A DNA stretch of 64,000 bases from Desulfogranum japonicum DSM 18378 (GCF_000429945.1 NZ_AUCV01000032.1:1-64000); one strand, 5' to 3'. Counted from the stretch's first letter, positions 8,623-18,560 are shown. A program made the numbers and translations. Notes: generated by a model from the sequence alone, not told the origin.

Positions 8623-9774
8623 ATGGTGTCTGTGCCTGGGCCAGGAATATACGTACATGTGCCTTTTTGCAGGCAGAAGTGCCGCTATTGCAGTTTTGTT
8701 TCACGAGGGTATACATCGTCGGCTGTGCGTGATTATTTTCAGGCTGTCACCGCGCAGATCAGGCATATGCGCACCTGCAGATCGTGGAAGAACATGGAAT
8801 TTTCCACGGTTTTTTTCGGTGGTGGAACTCCTTCATTACTTGCCCCTGACATGCTCTGTGAATTGGTTCAGCTCATTTTACGGTCCTTTCGCGTGCCTTG
8901 CAGGCAGCCAGAAATTTCCATAGAGATCAACCCTGCCACGGTGAATGTGCAGAGCCTCAAACAATTGCGTGGTTGTGGGTTTAACAGGCTCTCCATTGGT
9001 GTACAATCCATGCAGGCCGTAGAACTTGCTGTCCTTGGCAGGGTGCATGGCGTGCAGGAAGCGATACAGACCATGCAGGCTGCCCGGGCAACAGGTTTTG
9101 AAAATTATAGTGTGGATCTGATGTATGGTATTCCAGGCCAGGATCTGTCTTCCTGGACTGAGAGCCTGCAGCAGGTGCTTGCACACCATCCCAGACATCT
9201 CTCACTGTATGAACTTACCGTAGAAGAGGGAACTCCCATGGCAGAGTTGGTTGAAAGGGGCCAACTCGTCATTCCGGACGAGGAACTCGTGCTTTCCATG
9301 ATGGAACAGATAGAGAAATACCTCATTCCTGCTGGATTGCAACGGTATGAAATCTCCAATTATGCTTTTCCCGGATATGAATGCCGCCACAATTGCAATT
9401 ACTGGCGCAATGGCAGCTATCTGGGCTTTGGTCCCAGTGCTGTTTCCGCACACCAGGGAACCCGCTGGATCACCATCAGTGATCCGGCAGCCTTCAATAG
9501 AGGTCTTGGTATTGCGCAAGATGGAACATGGGAAGAGGAACATCTGGAGCAGGAGGCATATTTTCGGGAGACTGTGATGATTGGCCTGCGAATGGTTCAG
9601 GGCATAGAGTTGGAGTCTCTTGGCAAGCGATTTGGTCTGTCCGTGCTTGATTATTATAAGGAGGTTATACCGGGACTCCTGAAGCATGGATTAATCAAGA
9701 TTGAAGAAGGCCGCCTTTTTTTGAGCCGGAAAGGGATGCAGGTGGCAAATATGGTGATGGCGGAGTTTGTATAA
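8623..9774 (+). CDS. hemW: Heme chaperone HemW (radical SAM, formerly oxygen-independent coproporphyrinogen III oxidase-like)
   Basis: 383 aa. It starts GIYVHVPFCRQKCRYCSF, where CxxxCxxC binds the SAM-coordinating 4Fe-4S cluster. FFGGGTPSLL and ISIEINPATV follow, and the HemN C-terminal domain lies at about 300-380. HemW lacks the extra N-terminal cysteine region of true HemN, and the length fits HemW, which inserts heme into respiratory enzymes. It is practically fused to the radC stop codon, implying translational coupling. Heme handling fits the multiheme cytochrome encoded at 18617-21235. Confidence 0.92.
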   Translation: MVSVPGPGIYVHVPFCRQKCRYCSFVSRGYTSSAVRDYFQAVTAQIRHMRTCRSWKNMEFSTVFFGGGTPSLLAPDMLCELVQLILRSFRVPCRQPEISIEINPATVNVQSLKQLRGCGFNRLSIGVQSMQAVELAVLGRVHGVQEAIQTMQAARATGFENYSVDLMYGIPGQDLSSWTESLQQVLAHHPRHLSLYELTVEEGTPMAELVERGQLVIPDEELVLSMMEQIEKYLIPAGLQRYEISNYAFPGYECRHNCNYWRNGSYLGFGPSAVSAHQGTRWITISDPAAFNRGLGIAQDGTWEEEHLEQEAYFRETVMIGLRMVQGIELESLGKRFGLSVLDYYKEVIPGLLKHGLIKIEEGRLFLSRKGMQVANMVMAEFV

Positions 9775-9827
9775 TCTGGAAAAAACAGTTTCATGGCGTT
9801 TGGTAAAGATGAAACAGGAGGTGCAGC

Positions 9828-10661
9828 ATGAAAGCGGAGTATACCATTTTATGTGAAAATTCAGTGGCTGATTCTCGAGGGCTCATTGGTGAACACGGCT
9901 GGTCTGTACTTATTGAAACCCCGGACAGGCGACTGCTGTTTGATACAGGCCAGGGAATGGGACTGCTCCATAACAGCCGTAAGCTGGGTAAGGATCTGCA
10001 ACATCTGGATGCCATCATTCTCAGTCATGGGCATTATGATCATACTTCTGGTCTGCCTGCGGTGCTGGAGCAAACCGGTGTAATCGACGTGTACGGACAT
10101 CCTGATATGTTTATTACCCGTTACTGGGATCAGGAGGACGGTTCTAGAGAGATAGGTATCCGCTATCGTCGGGAGTATCTGGAATCCCTGGGTATGCAGT
10201 TGCAGCCAATATCTGAATTCACAGAGATTTTTGATGGAGTATATCTTACCGGAGAGGTTCCCAGAACAACTTCTTTTGAGGTGCCGGATCCTCACATGAA
10301 ACAAAGGCTGGAGGATGGTTCTCTTCAGCAGGATCAACTGCGCGACGATCTGTCCATGGTGATTCGGGGCGAAAAGGGACTTGTGGTGGTGTTGGGGTGT
10401 GCCCATGCCGGCTTGATTAATATATTACGACATGTACAGAAGAATTTGCCCGGTGAACCAATTTATTCTGTCTTTGGCGGCACGCACCTGGGCTTTGGTG
10501 ATGCGGATCAGTTTCAGCAAACCTTGGAAGCCTTGGAATCATTCAATATTGAACAGATCGGAGCCGCCCATTGTACTGGGCTTGTCCGTTCATCTCTTTT
10601 GCACCATCATTTTGGAGACCGATTTTTTTTCGCAGCAGTAGGTTGTCAGTTCAGTTGTTGA
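9828..10661 (+). CDS. MBL-fold metallo-hydrolase (dihydropterin-phosphate-synthase-like clade)
   Basis: 277 aa. The metallo-beta-lactamase signature SHGHYDHTSGLP supplies HxHxDH. Further metal-ligand regions are GCAHAGLINIL and the C-terminal GAAHCTG. The N terminus (YTILCENSVADSRGLIGEHG and LFDTGQGMGLLHN) matches the clade annotated as 7,8-dihydropterin-6-yl-methyl-4-(beta-D-ribofuranosyl)aminobenzene 5'-phosphate synthase-like. That annotation comes from the methanopterin pathway and may not hold here. A GGAGG site is 6 nt upstream. The gene is 53 bp after hemW and probably in the same operon. Confidence 0.85.
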   Translation: MKAEYTILCENSVADSRGLIGEHGWSVLIETPDRRLLFDTGQGMGLLHNSRKLGKDLQHLDAIILSHGHYDHTSGLPAVLEQTGVIDVYGHPDMFITRYWDQEDGSREIGIRYRREYLESLGMQLQPISEFTEIFDGVYLTGEVPRTTSFEVPDPHMKQRLEDGSLQQDQLRDDLSMVIRGEKGLVVVLGCAHAGLINILRHVQKNLPGEPIYSVFGGTHLGFGDADQFQQTLEALESFNIEQIGAAHCTGLVRSSLLHHHFGDRFFFAAVGCQFSC

Positions 10662-10951
10662 TAACTAGCTGAAATCGCTTACGGTTATGATGCACATGGG
10701 AGCAAGGAACTCTATGCTCCGTGATGAGTTGTGCCAAGAGGGTTAGCATACGATTTCACGCCTGTTTTTTACACTCTTGCTTGCCTTTGTGAGCAGAGCG
10801 CGGTAAAACATCTCCACTGACTGTGAATGGCGGTTCATTTTTTTCGCGTCGCAGCCACCACCCTCGCAATAAACGTATTGGGGTGTACGTTTTGCATAGA
10901 CCGACCTTGTCTGTCGGTTCCAACCTATTTAACACATTAAGGAGTAAGATC

Positions 10952-12571
10952 ATGGCTGAGTTTGTGTACCAGGACCCGTTTCCTTTAAGTAAGGACGAAA
11001 CCCAATATCGACTGCTCGAAGGATCTCAAGAGTATGTTTCCGTTGTTGATTTTGACGGAGAACAGGTACTTAAAATTGCTCCTGAGGGACTGAAAGAACT
11101 GGCAAACAAGGCGATGCGGGAAGTTTCTTTCCTGCTGCGACCGGCCCACAATGAAAGCGTGGCGAAAATTTTAAGTGACCCGGAAGCATCAGACAATGAT
11201 AAGGAAGTCGCTCTTGCCATGCTGCGTAATGCAGAAGTATCGTGTGAATTTGTGCTGCCTGTCTGCCAGGACACCGGTACTGCCTGCGTAGTTGCCAAAA
11301 AAGGCCAGAAAGTGTGGACAGGCTGTGATGATGCCGAACAAATTTCTGCAGGCGTTTTTACTACATACACAGAAGAAAATTTGCGATATTCCCAGAACGC
11401 TCCTCTTACCATGTATGAAGAGGTGAACACCAAAACCAACCTGCCGGCACAGATTGATATTTATGCCACCCCCGGAGACGAGTACAAATTTCTCTTCCTG
11501 GCAAAGGGCGGCGGTAGTGCCAATAAAACCTATCTGTACCAGGAAACCAAAGCGTTGCTCAACCCGGGAACATTGAAAAAATTTCTGGTAGAGAAAATGA
11601 AAAGTCTGGGTACAGCTGCCTGTCCCCCCTATCACATTGCCTTTGTCATTGGTGGAACCAGTGCAGAAACCAATCTGAAAACAGTGAAACTGGCGTCTGC
11701 AAAGTATCTGGATGGTCTGCCCACAACCGGTAATGAGTATGGCCGCGCCTTCAGAGATGTGGAGCTTGAAGCCGAGTTGCTGGAAGAGGCACGAAACCTT
11801 GGATTGGGAGCTCAGTTCGGTGGTAAGAATTTTGCCCATGATATTCGTGTGGTTCGCATGTCCCGTCATGGTGCTTCCTGCCCTGTGGGAATGGGGGTCA
11901 GCTGTTCCGCAGATAGAAACATCAAGGCTAAAATCAATAAAGACGGTCTGTGGATCGAGCAGATGGATACCAATCCAGGTCGTCTGATTCCTGATGAATA
12001 TCGTGACAGGAGTTCTGATAAGGTTGTTGCCATTGATTTGAACCAGCCTATGGAAAGCGTTTTGGCAGACCTGACCAAATATCCGGTAGCTACTCCGTTG
12101 TCGCTTACAGGTACCATTATCGTCGGCCGTGATATTGCCCATGCCAAATGGAAGGAACTGCTGGATGCAGGGAAGCCGTTACCTGACTACCTGAAAAAAC
12201 ATCCGGTATACTATGCCGGTCCTGCCAAAACTCCTGAGGGAAAACCTTCGGGTTCTTTTGGGCCAACCACTGCTGGCCGTATGGATTCCTATGTGGATCT
12301 TCTGCAGAGTCAGGGTGGCGCCATGGTTATGATTGCAAAAGGTAACCGTTCTCAGCAGGTAACAGATGCCTGTCAGAAGCATGGCGGCTTTTACCTTGGT
12401 TCCATCGGTGGACCTGCAGCTCTGCTGGCTGAGGAGAATATCAAGAAAGTCGAATGTCTCGATTACCCTGAACTGGGTATGGAGGCTGTTTGGAAGATAG
12501 AGGTGGTCAACTTCCCTGCCTTTATTCTGGTGGACGATAAAGGAAACGACTTTTTTAAAGGGTTGATCTAA
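10952..12571 (+). CDS. Class I (Fe-S) fumarate hydratase
   Basis: 539 aa from ATG 10952, which follows a GGAG site. An upstream in-frame extension to 10823 has no family similarity and is rejected. Cluster cysteines lie in [13 protein letters not shown] and [12 protein letters not shown], and the C-terminal beta half contains [16 protein letters not shown]. The protein fuses the alpha and beta parts as in E. coli FumA/FumB. It converts fumarate and malate using an oxygen-sensitive 4Fe-4S cluster, fitting an anaerobe. It is monocistronic: a 290-bp leader precedes it and a strong terminator follows. Confidence 0.95.
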   Translation: MAEFVYQDPFPLSKDETQYRLLEGSQEYVSVVDFDGEQVLKIAPEGLKELANKAMREVSFLLRPAHNESVAKILSDPEASDNDKEVALAMLRNAEVSCEFVLPVCQDTGTACVVAKKGQKVWTGCDDAEQISAGVFTTYTEENLRYSQNAPLTMYEEVNTKTNLPAQIDIYATPGDEYKFLFLAKGGGSANKTYLYQETKALLNPGTLKKFLVEKMKSLGTAACPPYHIAFVIGGTSAETNLKTVKLASAKYLDGLPTTGNEYGRAFRDVELEAELLEEARNLGLGAQFGGKNFAHDIRVVRMSRHGASCPVGMGVSCSADRNIKAKINKDGLWIEQMDTNPGRLIPDEYRDRSSDKVVAIDLNQPMESVLADLTKYPVATPLSLTGTIIVGRDIAHAKWKELLDAGKPLPDYLKKHPVYYAGPAKTPEGKPSGSFGPTTAGRMDSYVDLLQSQGGAMVMIAKGNRSQQVTDACQKHGGFYLGSIGGPAALLAEENIKKVECLDYPELGMEAVWKIEVVNFPAFILVDDKGNDFFKGLI

Positions 12572-12706
12572 TAATTTATCAATATGCGAGTGAAGTTCGT
12601 AGTATGTGAGCTGATTTTCAGGTAAAGGTCTTTTCCAGCAAGCTGAAAGGTAATCACGTCTGTCTTGGACACAGCTGCATATACTCTCACTCCTGCGCTA
12701 TATACA

Positions 12707-12738
12707 TCCGGTCATGCCATGGTATGACCGGATTTTTT
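12707..12738 (+). terminator. Intrinsic terminator after fumarase
   Basis: TCCGGTCATGCC (12707-12718) pairs with GGTATGACCGGA (12721-12732), with one wobble pair. A T run follows on the plus strand. It ends the fumarase transcript before the nitroreductase gene. Confidence 0.85.
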
Positions 12739-12779
12739 ATTCGCAGCAAAAAAAATGAGGCAACAGGAGGATGGCTGAT

Positions 12780-13298
12780 ATGAATCCAAAGCTTGCACCT
12801 CTTTTCAGTCGGCGAAGTGTGCGGCAATTTACAACCCAACCCGTTGATGACGCCTTGATTCAGGATCTTCTGCAAGCTGCCATGGCTGCACCTTCAGCCA
12901 TGCAGAAGGATCCGTGGCGCTATATAGTTGTACGTCAACGGGAAATACTCAAAGAGATGGCAAGACTTCTACCCCACGGGAGGATGCTTCGTTCATGCCG
13001 AGTGGCATTGATAGCCTGCGGTGATAGAGGGCAGGTACATGATGGGGAAGAATCCTTTTTATTGCAGGATGTCAGTGCCTCTATCGAAAATATTCTGCTG
13101 GCTGCAACCATTCTGGGGCTGGGATCCTGCTGGGTGGGACTTCATCCTCGAAAGGAGCGAATGGCTGCATTTTCTGCTCTCCTGCAACTTCCGGAAAACG
13201 TTATTCCTGTTTCCGGTATTGCCCTTGGCTGGCCCGCTAAAAGCAAAGAAGCCCGTACCAGGTATCAGGAAGAATATGTGCATTATGAACATTGGTAA
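12780..13298 (+). CDS. Nitroreductase family protein
   Basis: 172 aa. The AGGAGG site at 12765-12770 directly touches the first ATG (12771) but is well spaced from ATG 12780 (MNPKLAPLFSRRSVRQF), so I choose the latter. RRSVRQF, the segment AAMAAPSAMQKDPW and GLGSCWVGLHP are the usual FMN-binding motifs of the family. The ending RTRYQEEYVHYEHW is typical of small clostridial/delta-proteobacterial members. It is probably an FMN-dependent NAD(P)H oxidoreductase; the substrate cannot be told. Confidence 0.9.
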   Translation: MNPKLAPLFSRRSVRQFTTQPVDDALIQDLLQAAMAAPSAMQKDPWRYIVVRQREILKEMARLLPHGRMLRSCRVALIACGDRGQVHDGEESFLLQDVSASIENILLAATILGLGSCWVGLHPRKERMAAFSALLQLPENVIPVSGIALGWPAKSKEARTRYQEEYVHYEHW

Positions 13299-13413
13299 GT
13301 TTCATATCCTTGACTCTTCGTTTGCCAAGGGCACAATGACCTTGTACACTATTTGCAGAAGATATTGTTTTCTTCCTGGTTATCCATTTCCATCCAACAG
13401 AGAGGCAAGATCC

Positions 13414-13788
13414 ATGGAACAGGATAAGCGTCGTTTTACACGAATTTTCCTACCTTTTCCCGTCATCCTCAATCTTGAACAGGGAGAATCTCAGCCGGTA
13501 AAACAGGTCAAAAACCTGAGTGTTGGTGGGTGCCTTTTGAACGTGACCCAAAGTGCAGAAGAGGGCCGTAACTGTCTGGTGACCATCTATCTCAGCGACG
13601 AGGGGGATGATGGGCCCTTTATTCAGGCACAAGGTCGGGTTGTACGGCAGGTTGATGATGATATTGCGATTACATTTACAGCCATTGATCCAGAGAGTCT
13701 CTTTCATCTCCAGCATCTGTTGCTCTACAATGCCCCAGATCCCGACCAGATAGACAGCGAAATCAAATCGCATCCGGGAATTCTGTAA
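13414..13788 (+). CDS. PilZ domain protein
   Basis: About 124 aa from ATG 13414 (MEQDKRRFTRIFLPFPVIL). The open frame extends upstream to 13021 but that part overlaps the nitroreductase in another frame. The RRFTR motif and the later NLSVGG correspond to the RxxxR and (D/N)xSxxG motifs that bind cyclic di-GMP in PilZ domains; N replaces the more common D. There is no other domain, so it is a single-domain adaptor. It lies 115 bp downstream of the nitroreductase. Confidence 0.82.
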   Translation: MEQDKRRFTRIFLPFPVILNLEQGESQPVKQVKNLSVGGCLLNVTQSAEEGRNCLVTIYLSDEGDDGPFIQAQGRVVRQVDDDIAITFTAIDPESLFHLQHLLLYNAPDPDQIDSEIKSHPGIL

Positions 13789-14167
13789 AATGCCCGGATG
13801 TAACTCTGATAAGGGTATCCGTAAGGCTGGTCTGAAAATTGGTCTGTTTTCATTTGTATAGGGAAAGGAGTTTTTGTTTCTATCCTCTTTTCCCGTTGTC
13901 TTTTTTGGTCAGTGTGCTAGATTGGTAATACCAATAAATTTGGTAAATTTGTTTGAAATAACACACTCCATGCCCGCAAACCCGTTGTATCGGTTGTTAT
14001 CTCTTGATTACACAACTCTTGAGAGGGTTGGTGGTATCTGTGTCTGACCTATCGCAGATGAGATCATGTGGTTTGGTGATCGCTTACAGCGCAGGGTTCA
14101 ATATTATCCCGGGATGAGCTTCCTGTGACTGGTTGCGTCTGAACATTTCCATCGTATGAGGTTATGT
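13789..14167. other. Long leader/regulatory region of pta-ackA
   Basis: About 380 bp without a gene. It holds a perfect GntR-type palindrome at 13921-13935, a second A/T-rich palindrome AAATTTGGTAAATTT at 13937-13951, and a small inverted repeat AACTCTTGAGAGGGTT near 14010. The distance from the operator to the pta start (about 230 nt) implies a long 5' leader if the promoter is near the operator. Confidence 0.6.
13921..13935. promoter_or_regulatory. PdhR/LldR-type (GntR, FadR subfamily) operator
   Basis: ATTGGTAATACCAAT is a perfect palindrome around a 3-nt centre. It matches the ATTGGTnnnACCAAT operator known for PdhR and LldR. It lies upstream of the acetate-forming pta-ackA operon, so control by a pyruvate- or lactate-sensing GntR regulator is likely. 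No such regulator gene is in the window. Confidence 0.7.
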
Positions 14168-16312
14168 ATGTCAAATAATCTGTATATAACAGCAGCAGAA
14201 GAGAGAAGCGGGAAATCTGCCGTGGTCCTTGGGGTGATGCAGACGATTTTGAAGGAAATCGGTAAAGTAGCATTTTTTCGCCCCATTATCAACGATCATG
14301 TCTTTGGCCGCCATGACCATGACCTCAATCTGGTACTCAAATATTTCAAGCTTGAAATTCCATATCAGGATACCCATGCGTATACGTTGAGTGAGGCCCG
14401 GCAGCTTATTACCAGCGGACAGGAGGAGTTGCTCTTTGAGAATATCCTGAAAAAATACAAAGAGCTGGAAAAAAAATATGATTTTGTTCTGTGTGAAGGA
14501 ACCGACTTCAGGGGTAAGGATGTCAGTTTTGAGTTTGACCTGAACGCTGACATCGCTGTCAATCTCGGTGCTCCTGTTCTTGCGGTCGTTTCCGGTCGGG
14601 ACAAGACTGTTGACGAAATATGTTCGTACACAGCTATTACCATGGACACCCTTGAAGAGAAAGGTGTGGATCTGGCGGCATGTATTATTAACCGCGCTCC
14701 TGGTGATTTCATGGAAGCTATTATTGACAGGGCCAAGTGTCTGGATCAGTTTGAGCGACCCATACCGTTGTATGCAATCCCAGAGAATAAGGCGTTGGGA
14801 AATCCATCCATGGATGATGTAAAACGTTGGCTGGGGGCAGAGATTCTGTATGGAGAATCCAACATGCTTACCCTGGTGGACAACTATCTGGTTGCAGCCA
14901 TGCAGATTGGCAACTTTCTGGAGTATATCAAACCTGGCAGCCTCATTATAACCCCGGGTGATCGTTCAGACATCATTATTGCCAGTCTTGCCTCACGAAT
15001 CTCTTCTTCATTTCCTGATATTGCAGGTATTCTCATCACAGGTGGCATCGACCTGCGTCCAAGTGTACAGAAACTGATTCAGGGATGGACCGGGGTGCCG
15101 GTTCCTGTGTTATTTGTGGAGTCTCACACCTATGATACGGTACAGAGCGTCAATGAACTCTATGGCCGGATCGAAGCAACTGATCAGAAACGTATAGCCA
15201 CTGCCCTTGGCTGGTTCACCGAGAATGTCAATGTCAAGGAGTTGCGTGAAAGAGTTGTCTCCCAGAAAACTGAGAAAATTACACCAAGGATGTTTGAATA
15301 TTCCCTGGTTGAAAAAGCTGCCAGTAATAAACAGCACATCGTGCTGCCAGAAGGAAGCGGAGAGCGCATTCTCCATGCTGCAGATATTATTCTGCGCAGG
15401 GGTATCGCTGAATTGACACTTCTGGGCAGACCAAAAGATATCCAGAATAAAGCGGCAAAGCTCAACATCAATATCGATAATGCCAACATTATCGACCCGG
15501 CCGCTTCGTATTACTACAATGATTTTGTTGAAACCTATTTTGATATTCGCCGCCATAAAGGCATTGTTCGCGATGTTGCCCGCGACCGTATGTCCGATCC
15601 GACCTATTTCGGTACCATGATGGTGCATAAGGGCCTTGCTGATGGAATGGTATCAGGTTCTGTGACGACCACTGCGCAGACCATCAGGCCGGCCTTTGAG
15701 TTTATTAAAACCAAACCCGGCGTATCTGTTGTTTCTTCTGTTTTTATCATGTGTTTTCAAAGCAGGGTTCTCGCTTTCGGTGATTGTGCCGTTGTTCCTA
15801 ATCCCGATGCCAATCAGCTTGCTGAGATAGCTTTGTCTTCTGCAGAAACAGCCAAGATCTTTAATATTGAGCCCAAGGTAGCCATGCTCAGTTACTCAAC
15901 GGGTATTTCCGGAAAAGGACAGGATGTGGAAAAGGTGGTCGAAGCCACTGAAATAGCCCGCCGTCTGATAAAAGAGCGCGGCCTTGACTATCCTATTGAA
16001 GGGCCGTTGCAGTACGATGCGGCGTTCGACCTGGGAGTGGCCAAGGTAAAATCACCGGATTCCGTGGTCGCCGGACGGGCAACCGTATTTATTTTCCCTG
16101 ATTTGAACACAGGCAACAACACCTATAAGGCGGTTCAGAGAGCTGCCAATGCAGTGGCCATGGGGCCAGTTCTGCAGGGATTGAATAAGCCTGTTAATGA
16201 TTTGTCCCGTGGCTGTACGGTGCAGGATATTGTCGATACCGTTGCTCTGACAGCCATACAGGCCCAAGAGGCCAAAGAAAAAGAACACAATGAGTATGAA
16301 GAAGCACTATGA
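14168..16312 (+). CDS. pta: Phosphate acetyltransferase (long form)
   Basis: About 714 aa from ATG 14168, which has TGAGG 6-7 nt upstream; ATG 14156 is less well placed. The N-terminal BioD-like P-loop domain (AAEERSGKSAVVLGV) and the central DRTGG-type domain (about 215-330) are regulatory parts of long Pta proteins. The C-terminal PTA_PTB catalytic domain (about 390-710) contains VLPEGSGERILHAA, ADGMVSGSVTTTAQTIRPA and GRATVFIFPDLNTGN. It converts acetyl-CoA plus phosphate to acetyl phosphate. Its stop overlaps the ackA start by ATGA, so the pair is translationally coupled. Confidence 0.96.
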   Translation: MSNNLYITAAEERSGKSAVVLGVMQTILKEIGKVAFFRPIINDHVFGRHDHDLNLVLKYFKLEIPYQDTHAYTLSEARQLITSGQEELLFENILKKYKELEKKYDFVLCEGTDFRGKDVSFEFDLNADIAVNLGAPVLAVVSGRDKTVDEICSYTAITMDTLEEKGVDLAACIINRAPGDFMEAIIDRAKCLDQFERPIPLYAIPENKALGNPSMDDVKRWLGAEILYGESNMLTLVDNYLVAAMQIGNFLEYIKPGSLIITPGDRSDIIIASLASRISSSFPDIAGILITGGIDLRPSVQKLIQGWTGVPVPVLFVESHTYDTVQSVNELYGRIEATDQKRIATALGWFTENVNVKELRERVVSQKTEKITPRMFEYSLVEKAASNKQHIVLPEGSGERILHAADIILRRGIAELTLLGRPKDIQNKAAKLNINIDNANIIDPAASYYYNDFVETYFDIRRHKGIVRDVARDRMSDPTYFGTMMVHKGLADGMVSGSVTTTAQTIRPAFEFIKTKPGVSVVSSVFIMCFQSRVLAFGDCAVVPNPDANQLAEIALSSAETAKIFNIEPKVAMLSYSTGISGKGQDVEKVVEATEIARRLIKERGLDYPIEGPLQYDAAFDLGVAKVKSPDSVVAGRATVFIFPDLNTGNNTYKAVQRAANAVAMGPVLQGLNKPVNDLSRGCTVQDIVDTVALTAIQAQEAKEKEHNEYEEAL

Positions 16313-17520
16313 AGGTTATTGTTATTAATTCAGGAAGTTCGTCTATCAAATTCCAGGTCCTCGATATGGAGACCGAAACAGTTCTGGCCAATGGTTTGGT
16401 GGAACGTATAGGTGAGGAGACCGGGCTCATCAAGACCACTTTTCACCCGGATTCCACGCAAAAGGCCGTGGTACGTAAGGAAGACCCCATCGCCAACCAT
16501 CAGGAAGGGATGCTGGCTGCCATTGATGTACTGACCAAAAGTGAACATGCTGTGATCAAAAATGCCAGCGAAATCGATGCTGTCGGACACAGAGTTGTTC
16601 ACGGCGGCGAGGATTTTCAGCAACCAGTGGTTATCGATCAAGCGGTCATGGATGCTATTTCAGCCAATATTCCCCTGGCGCCTTTGCATAATCCTGCCAA
16701 TCTGGATGGTATTAAAGTCGCTAAGGAACTCTTTCCAGATGCTCCCCAGGTGGCTGTTTTTGATACTGCATTTCATCAGACCATGCCCAGCCATGCGTAC
16801 ATGTACGCTCTACCCTATGAGTTGTACGAGCAGGATAAGGTAAGAAGATACGGGTTTCACGGAACATCTCATAAATTTGTTGCCAGTGAAACTGCCAAAT
16901 TGTTGGGAAAACCAGCCAAGGAGTGCAACCTGATCACTGTGCATCTGGGTAATGGCTGCTCCATGACAGCAGTGAAAAATGGCGAAAGTATAGACACTTC
17001 TCTGGGAATGACTCCACTGGAAGGTCTGGTTATGGGGACACGTTCCGGTGATGTGGACCCTGCAATTCATATGTTCCTGCACCGTAACAAAGGCATGGAT
17101 CTGGAAGCCATTGATGATCTGCTTAACAGGGAATCAGGTTTGAAAGGTTTATGTGGTATGAATGACATGCGTGACATTCATACGGCCATTGAGGACGGCA
17201 ATAAACGTGCTAAATTGGCTCTGGATGTGCAAACCTACCGTGTAAAAAAATACCTGGGCGCATATATGGCTGTTCTGGGAAGTGTGGATGCCATCGTCTT
17301 TACAGCAGGTATCGGCGAAAACGATCCTGTCGTGCGCGAGCTCTCTCTGGAAGGGCTTGAAAATTTTGGTATTGTTATAGATAAAAAAGTTAATGACCAG
17401 CGATCCAGTGAGCCGTTTACCATCAGCACTCCGGAGAGCAAGGTCAGAGTATTGGTGTTGCCCACCAATGAAGAACTGGCCATAGCCAGGGAAACCCTGG
17501 ATGTGGTGCAGACCAAATAG
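16309..17520 (+). CDS. ackA: Acetate kinase
   Basis: 403 aa, normal length. ASKHA-fold motifs are visible: VIVINSGSSSIKFQV at the N terminus, VGHRVVHGGEDF, DTAFHQTMP, RYGFHGTSHKFV, HLGNGCSMTAV, and FTAGIGENDPVVR near the C terminus. It makes ATP and acetate from acetyl phosphate, the substrate-level phosphorylation step of incomplete organic-acid oxidisers. It is coupled to pta by a 4-nt overlap. Confidence 0.97.
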   Translation: MKVIVINSGSSSIKFQVLDMETETVLANGLVERIGEETGLIKTTFHPDSTQKAVVRKEDPIANHQEGMLAAIDVLTKSEHAVIKNASEIDAVGHRVVHGGEDFQQPVVIDQAVMDAISANIPLAPLHNPANLDGIKVAKELFPDAPQVAVFDTAFHQTMPSHAYMYALPYELYEQDKVRRYGFHGTSHKFVASETAKLLGKPAKECNLITVHLGNGCSMTAVKNGESIDTSLGMTPLEGLVMGTRSGDVDPAIHMFLHRNKGMDLEAIDDLLNRESGLKGLCGMNDMRDIHTAIEDGNKRAKLALDVQTYRVKKYLGAYMAVLGSVDAIVFTAGIGENDPVVRELSLEGLENFGIVIDKKVNDQRSSEPFTISTPESKVRVLVLPTNEELAIARETLDVVQTK

Positions 17521-17570
17521 ACATTCTCTTGAGGTTGTCTGTTTTTTATTTACACTTTTCTTCACAACTC

Positions 17571-17608
17571 TTCTTCTACGCCTTTTTTGCAAAGGGGGCG
17601 TAGAAGAA
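17571..17608. terminator. Strong hairpin after ackA
   Basis: TTCTTCTACGCC (17571-17582) pairs perfectly with GGCGTAGAAGAA (17597-17608), and inner TTT/AAA pairing extends it. It lacks a clear U tract on either strand, so it may be a Rho-assisted or processing hairpin between the convergent ackA and methyltransferase genes. Confidence 0.65.
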
Positions 17609-17654
17609 ACCTCTTTGCGCGATCGCGGTTTCCCTCACAGATAGCCTACCGGAA

Positions 17655-17765
17655 TCTTCGCTTACCTGCGAAAAACCGTGCTTGCACAAATCTGAAGCAT
17701 CTGTGACCAGTTACGACTCAAAACCAATTGAAATATCAGTGGTGTTAACCCTGTGATCAGTTACG
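17655..17765 (+). repeat. Dispersed intergenic repeat, family B copy 1
   Basis: It carries the segments GCGAAAAACCGTGCTTG, CTGTGACCAGTTAC, CCAATTGAAATATCAGT and CTGTGATCAGTTAC. These recur at 48569-48809 and, inverted, at 58374-58533. Non-coding; it fills the convergent gap between ackA and the methyltransferase-like gene. Confidence 0.75.
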
Positions 17766-17766
17766 T

Positions 17767-18384
17767 TTAAGAGCATTTACGTAATATCTTCAGAAAATTC
17801 GGAATCAGCATAGGTACTTCTTTGCGGTAACGTTTATAGGGGGTACCGAATTGATGGAGCAATCTGTTTTCTTCAAGATAGGCGCCAACTGTGAAGTAGA
17901 GGGTGAGCAGGAGTCGGATACTCAGTCCTATATCGGTAATTGTCGGACTGCACCACAGTAGAGCAATTCCTGCGCTGTACCAAGGATGACGGACTATTTG
18001 AAGAATCCCATGTTGTTGAAAATTTTCTTGTTTGTTGTTTAGGTGGTCCCGACCATGCCGGAGCTGACGAATCCCTAGAAAATATTGCATATCATAAGCA
18101 AGCACCCCGCCTGCAAACAGGATAACACTGTAGACAGCCAGGCATATCTGGAAAAGACGAAACAGGCCGTGAAAGGTAAACACCACTGATTGTGGCAGCT
18201 GCACGGTATAGATGCAGAGGGGAATCAAGGTGATAAGAGAGACCCCGCAATATGCAAGCCTGAAATATGACCGGGTGACAGGAAATAGACGAAAAATAGC
18301 ATCCTTGACCGCCCGACTGATGAGAAGACTGTGCACACCGCACCAGGCTGCCCAAAGCGTTGTAACCAAGAAGAGTTCTTGCAT
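17767..18384 (-). CDS. Isoprenylcysteine carboxyl methyltransferase/NnrU-like integral membrane protein
   Basis: 205 aa with about five hydrophobic helices. The C-terminal signature IVRHPWYSAGIALLW followed by ENRLLHQFGTPYKRYRKEVP matches the ICMT/phospholipid-methyltransferase fold (RHPxY ... EExxL...F...Y..Y...V). In bacteria such proteins are usually of unknown substrate. It stands alone on the minus strand between two family B repeats. Membrane methyltransferase is the likely class; the substrate cannot be inferred. Confidence 0.75.
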   Translation of the reverse strand: MQELFLVTTLWAAWCGVHSLLISRAVKDAIFRLFPVTRSYFRLAYCGVSLITLIPLCIYTVQLPQSVVFTFHGLFRLFQICLAVYSVILFAGGVLAYDMQYFLGIRQLRHGRDHLNNKQENFQQHGILQIVRHPWYSAGIALLWCSPTITDIGLSIRLLLTLYFTVGAYLEENRLLHQFGTPYKRYRKEVPMLIPNFLKILRKCS

Positions 18385-18461
18385 GGTAACCCATTATGGG
18401 ATCTGTATTTTTTTTGTTTTATGGAACTCGGAAAGACAACTGTTTTCGTGAGCTGCTCATA

Positions 18462-18560
18462 GTGCACCTGATCTTTCCGCGATCAGCCTGGCTTACGTAT
18501 GATCCAATACGCTGCGCCAGCCTGATTGTGAAAATCTCAGGTATCCTGTAACCAGTTACG
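18462..18560 (+). repeat. Dispersed intergenic repeat, family B copy 2
   Basis: It contains CCGCGATCAGCCTGGCTTAC, ACGCTGCGCCAGCCTG and TGTAACCAGTTACG, shared with copies at 35182, 51861 and (inverted) 58374. Confidence 0.75.

Noticed and set aside
10823-10951. 43-codon N-terminal extension of the fumarase frame
   Set aside because: Not similar to any fumarase N terminus; ATG 10952 has a proper GGAG site.
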